Source: Clostridia bacterium (GTDB lineage Bacteria; Bacillota; Clostridia; Oscillospirales; CAG-272). Taken from it: DNA of 64,000 nucleotides. A program made the translations under genes and the position numbers. The notes under the pieces are model-generated. The model was not told the DNA's origin. It saw only the letters and a program-made list of their open reading frames with translations, and ran no database searches. Positions within the stretch are counted from its first letter, which is position 1. Each line of letters starts with the position of its first letter. The stretch spans positions 31,501 to 95,500 of the forward strand of contig JAFTPD010000015.1 of the NCBI GenBank assembly GCA_017463485.1, in the 5' to 3' direction. Below are positions 62,953-64,000 of this stretch, piece after piece.

Positions 62953-64000
62953 ATGAAAAAGTTAGTTATTGCTTTCATTCTGACGCTCGTACTTATGCTT
63001 GGTATGTGCGCCGTAGTATCTGCTGAGGCGGATACCACAAACGATATTCCCGATACGGCAACTCAAATCAACTTTGATTCTCCGTGTATGGGCACCCTCA
63101 GCGAGACAAGCGCGACGGATTGGTACAAATTCACCGTGCCTGCTTCGGGTAAGGTAAATATTAGGGTTACCACCTCCATGCGCTATACCTGGTATACGGT
63201 ATTTTCTTCCGACAATCTCAACACCAAGCTGTGGGGTGATGACTATACCAATGGACTTGGCGTTGAGCTGCACTTGATTGCAGGTGACTACTATTTCTCT
63301 GTCGGTAAAAACTACGACTACGGCGACTATACGCTGAATATAAGCTATACCTCTGCCAACGAAAGCTTTGAGGAGCAAATTGGCGTATCCAATAACAATT
63401 CCTTTACCGCGGCACAGGAGATCGCATTCGGCGCGGATTACAAGGGACATCTTGCTATGAACGACACCAATGATTATTATAAGTTCGTCATCACCGAGTC
63501 GGGCAGAATAAACTTCAAAGTAACCACGGCTATGAGATATACTTGGTACGAGCTGTATAATGCAAGTCAGGTCAAGCTCTGGGGTGACGACTATACCAAC
63601 GGTGTTGATGCTTATCTGCATCTTACTGCGGGCACGTATTATTTGCGTGTAGCCAAGAACTACGATTACGGCAATTACAGCTTCAAGGTCAACTTTGAGT
63701 CTGCCAAGGAAAGCTTTGCGGAAAACGAGACCACCAGTAATAACTCCTATGAGTATGCGTCCAATATTACCTTTGGTACAGAATATAAAGGACAGCTTGC
63801 TATCAACGACACTAATGATTTCTATAAGTTCGTTATTACCGAGTCGGGTAGGATAAATATTAAAGCAACCACGACCATGAGATACACTTGGTACGAGCTG
63901 TATAACTCAAGCGAAGTCAAGGTTTGGGGAGATGATTATTCTAACGGTGTTGACGGTTATATTCACTTGACTGCAGGTACGTATTACTTGTATATAGCAA
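62953..64000 (+). CDS. secreted protein with tandem PPC-like beta-sandwich repeats, 3' end missing
   Basis: The ORF begins at 62953 and stays open to the window edge (349 codons), so it is truncated on the right. The N-terminal signal MKKLVIAFILTLVLMLGMC and VVSAEA suggest cleavage by signal peptidase I. The mature protein consists of repeats of about 105-110 residues, each with an (A/N)DTNDYYKFVITESGR-like strand pair, MRYTWYELY and KLWGDDYTNG, then an LTAGTYYLRVAKNYDYG strand. Two and a half to three units are seen. The fold resembles bacterial pre-peptidase C-terminal (PPC) domains. Function is unknown; adhesion or a surface enzyme accessory role is plausible. Confidence 0.75.
   Translation, partial: MKKLVIAFILTLVLMLGMCAVVSAEADTTNDIPDTATQINFDSPCMGTLSETSATDWYKFTVPASGKVNIRVTTSMRYTWYTVFSSDNLNTKLWGDDYTNGLGVELHLIAGDYYFSVGKNYDYGDYTLNISYTSANESFEEQIGVSNNNSFTAAQEIAFGADYKGHLAMNDTNDYYKFVITESGRINFKVTTAMRYTWYELYNASQVKLWGDDYTNGVDAYLHLTAGTYYLRVAKNYDYGNYSFKVNFESAKESFAENETTSNNSYEYASNITFGTEYKGQLAINDTNDFYKFVITESGRINIKATTTMRYTWYELYNSSEVKVWGDDYSNGVDGYIHLTAGTYYLYIA

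Overview
The window comes from a spore-forming member of the Clostridia (Bacillota), most likely an uncultured gut or rumen lineage near Oscillospirales. This placement is an inference. It rests on an orphan spoVAC, a groES-groEL operon under a CIRCE operator, bifunctional HPr kinase/phosphorylase, a zinc-type S14, a TTG-started infA, sigma-A promoters of the TTGACA-17-TATAAT type, and many lipoproteins with Thr/Gly/Asp-rich linkers. No transposase, integrase, phage gene, CRISPR array or rRNA gene was found.

Layout. Positions 1-4217 are the edge of a carbohydrate-use region: the 3' end of a GH78-like alpha-L-rhamnosidase, a hairpin-rich gene-free stretch, then a large putative glycoside hydrolase with its own promoter. 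Positions 4445-6394 (minus) carry groEL and groES. Positions 6706-9169 hold an AGCS amino-acid:cation symporter and a PRK06851-type ATPase. Positions 9571-14630 (minus) form an unusual three-gene set: a giant lipoprotein with LTD, CotH-kinase and RCC1 domains, an HPr-kinase-like protein and a PqqD-like (RRE) protein. Positions 14913-17415 hold spoVAC and an AraC regulator fused to a sialidase-like propeller. Positions 18369-21311 hold a sugar-phosphate isomerase-like gene, cysS and a GtrA protein. Positions 21428-26311 hold a 2-hydroxyacyl-CoA dehydratase activase system split into two translationally coupled genes, plus a zinc-ribbon membrane protein. Positions 26624-29071 hold a repeat-linker lipoprotein, a WYL-type regulator and a membrane protein.

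Positions 29441-46053 are one long S10-spc-alpha ribosomal-protein supercluster from rpsJ to rplQ, including secY, adk, map, infA and rpoA. It is interrupted by several 100-210 nt spacers rich in hairpins. Next come a split purine-terminal pathway (separate AICAR transformylase and IMP cyclohydrolase) behind a probable ZTP riboswitch, and a tRNA-Val. Positions 48927-57154 encode a complete oligopeptide-type ABC importer with two striking domain insertions: an RCC1 propeller in the DppC-like permease and a coiled-coil block in the DppF-like ATPase. Downstream are two small proteins, one behind a leader that looks like an undescribed cis-regulatory RNA with its own terminator. The right end has a TIM-barrel-like protein paired with a PrsA-like foldase, then hprK, an Sfp-type phosphopantetheinyl transferase, a flavin reductase-like protein and the 5' part of a secreted protein with tandem PPC-like repeats.

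Repeats. A 180-bp multi-hairpin element occurs twice (9178-9357, 15405-15585), with a related inverted stem at 57531-57560. A second inverted-repeat family occurs at 9371-9507 and 58168-58245. A TACTTTCT hairpin family occurs at 1053-1078, 1659-1686 and 46122-46145. The strongest candidates for undescribed biology are the RCC1-inserted permease, the CotH/HprK-like/PqqD-like operon, the leader RNA at 57810-57975 and the AraC-sialidase fusion.
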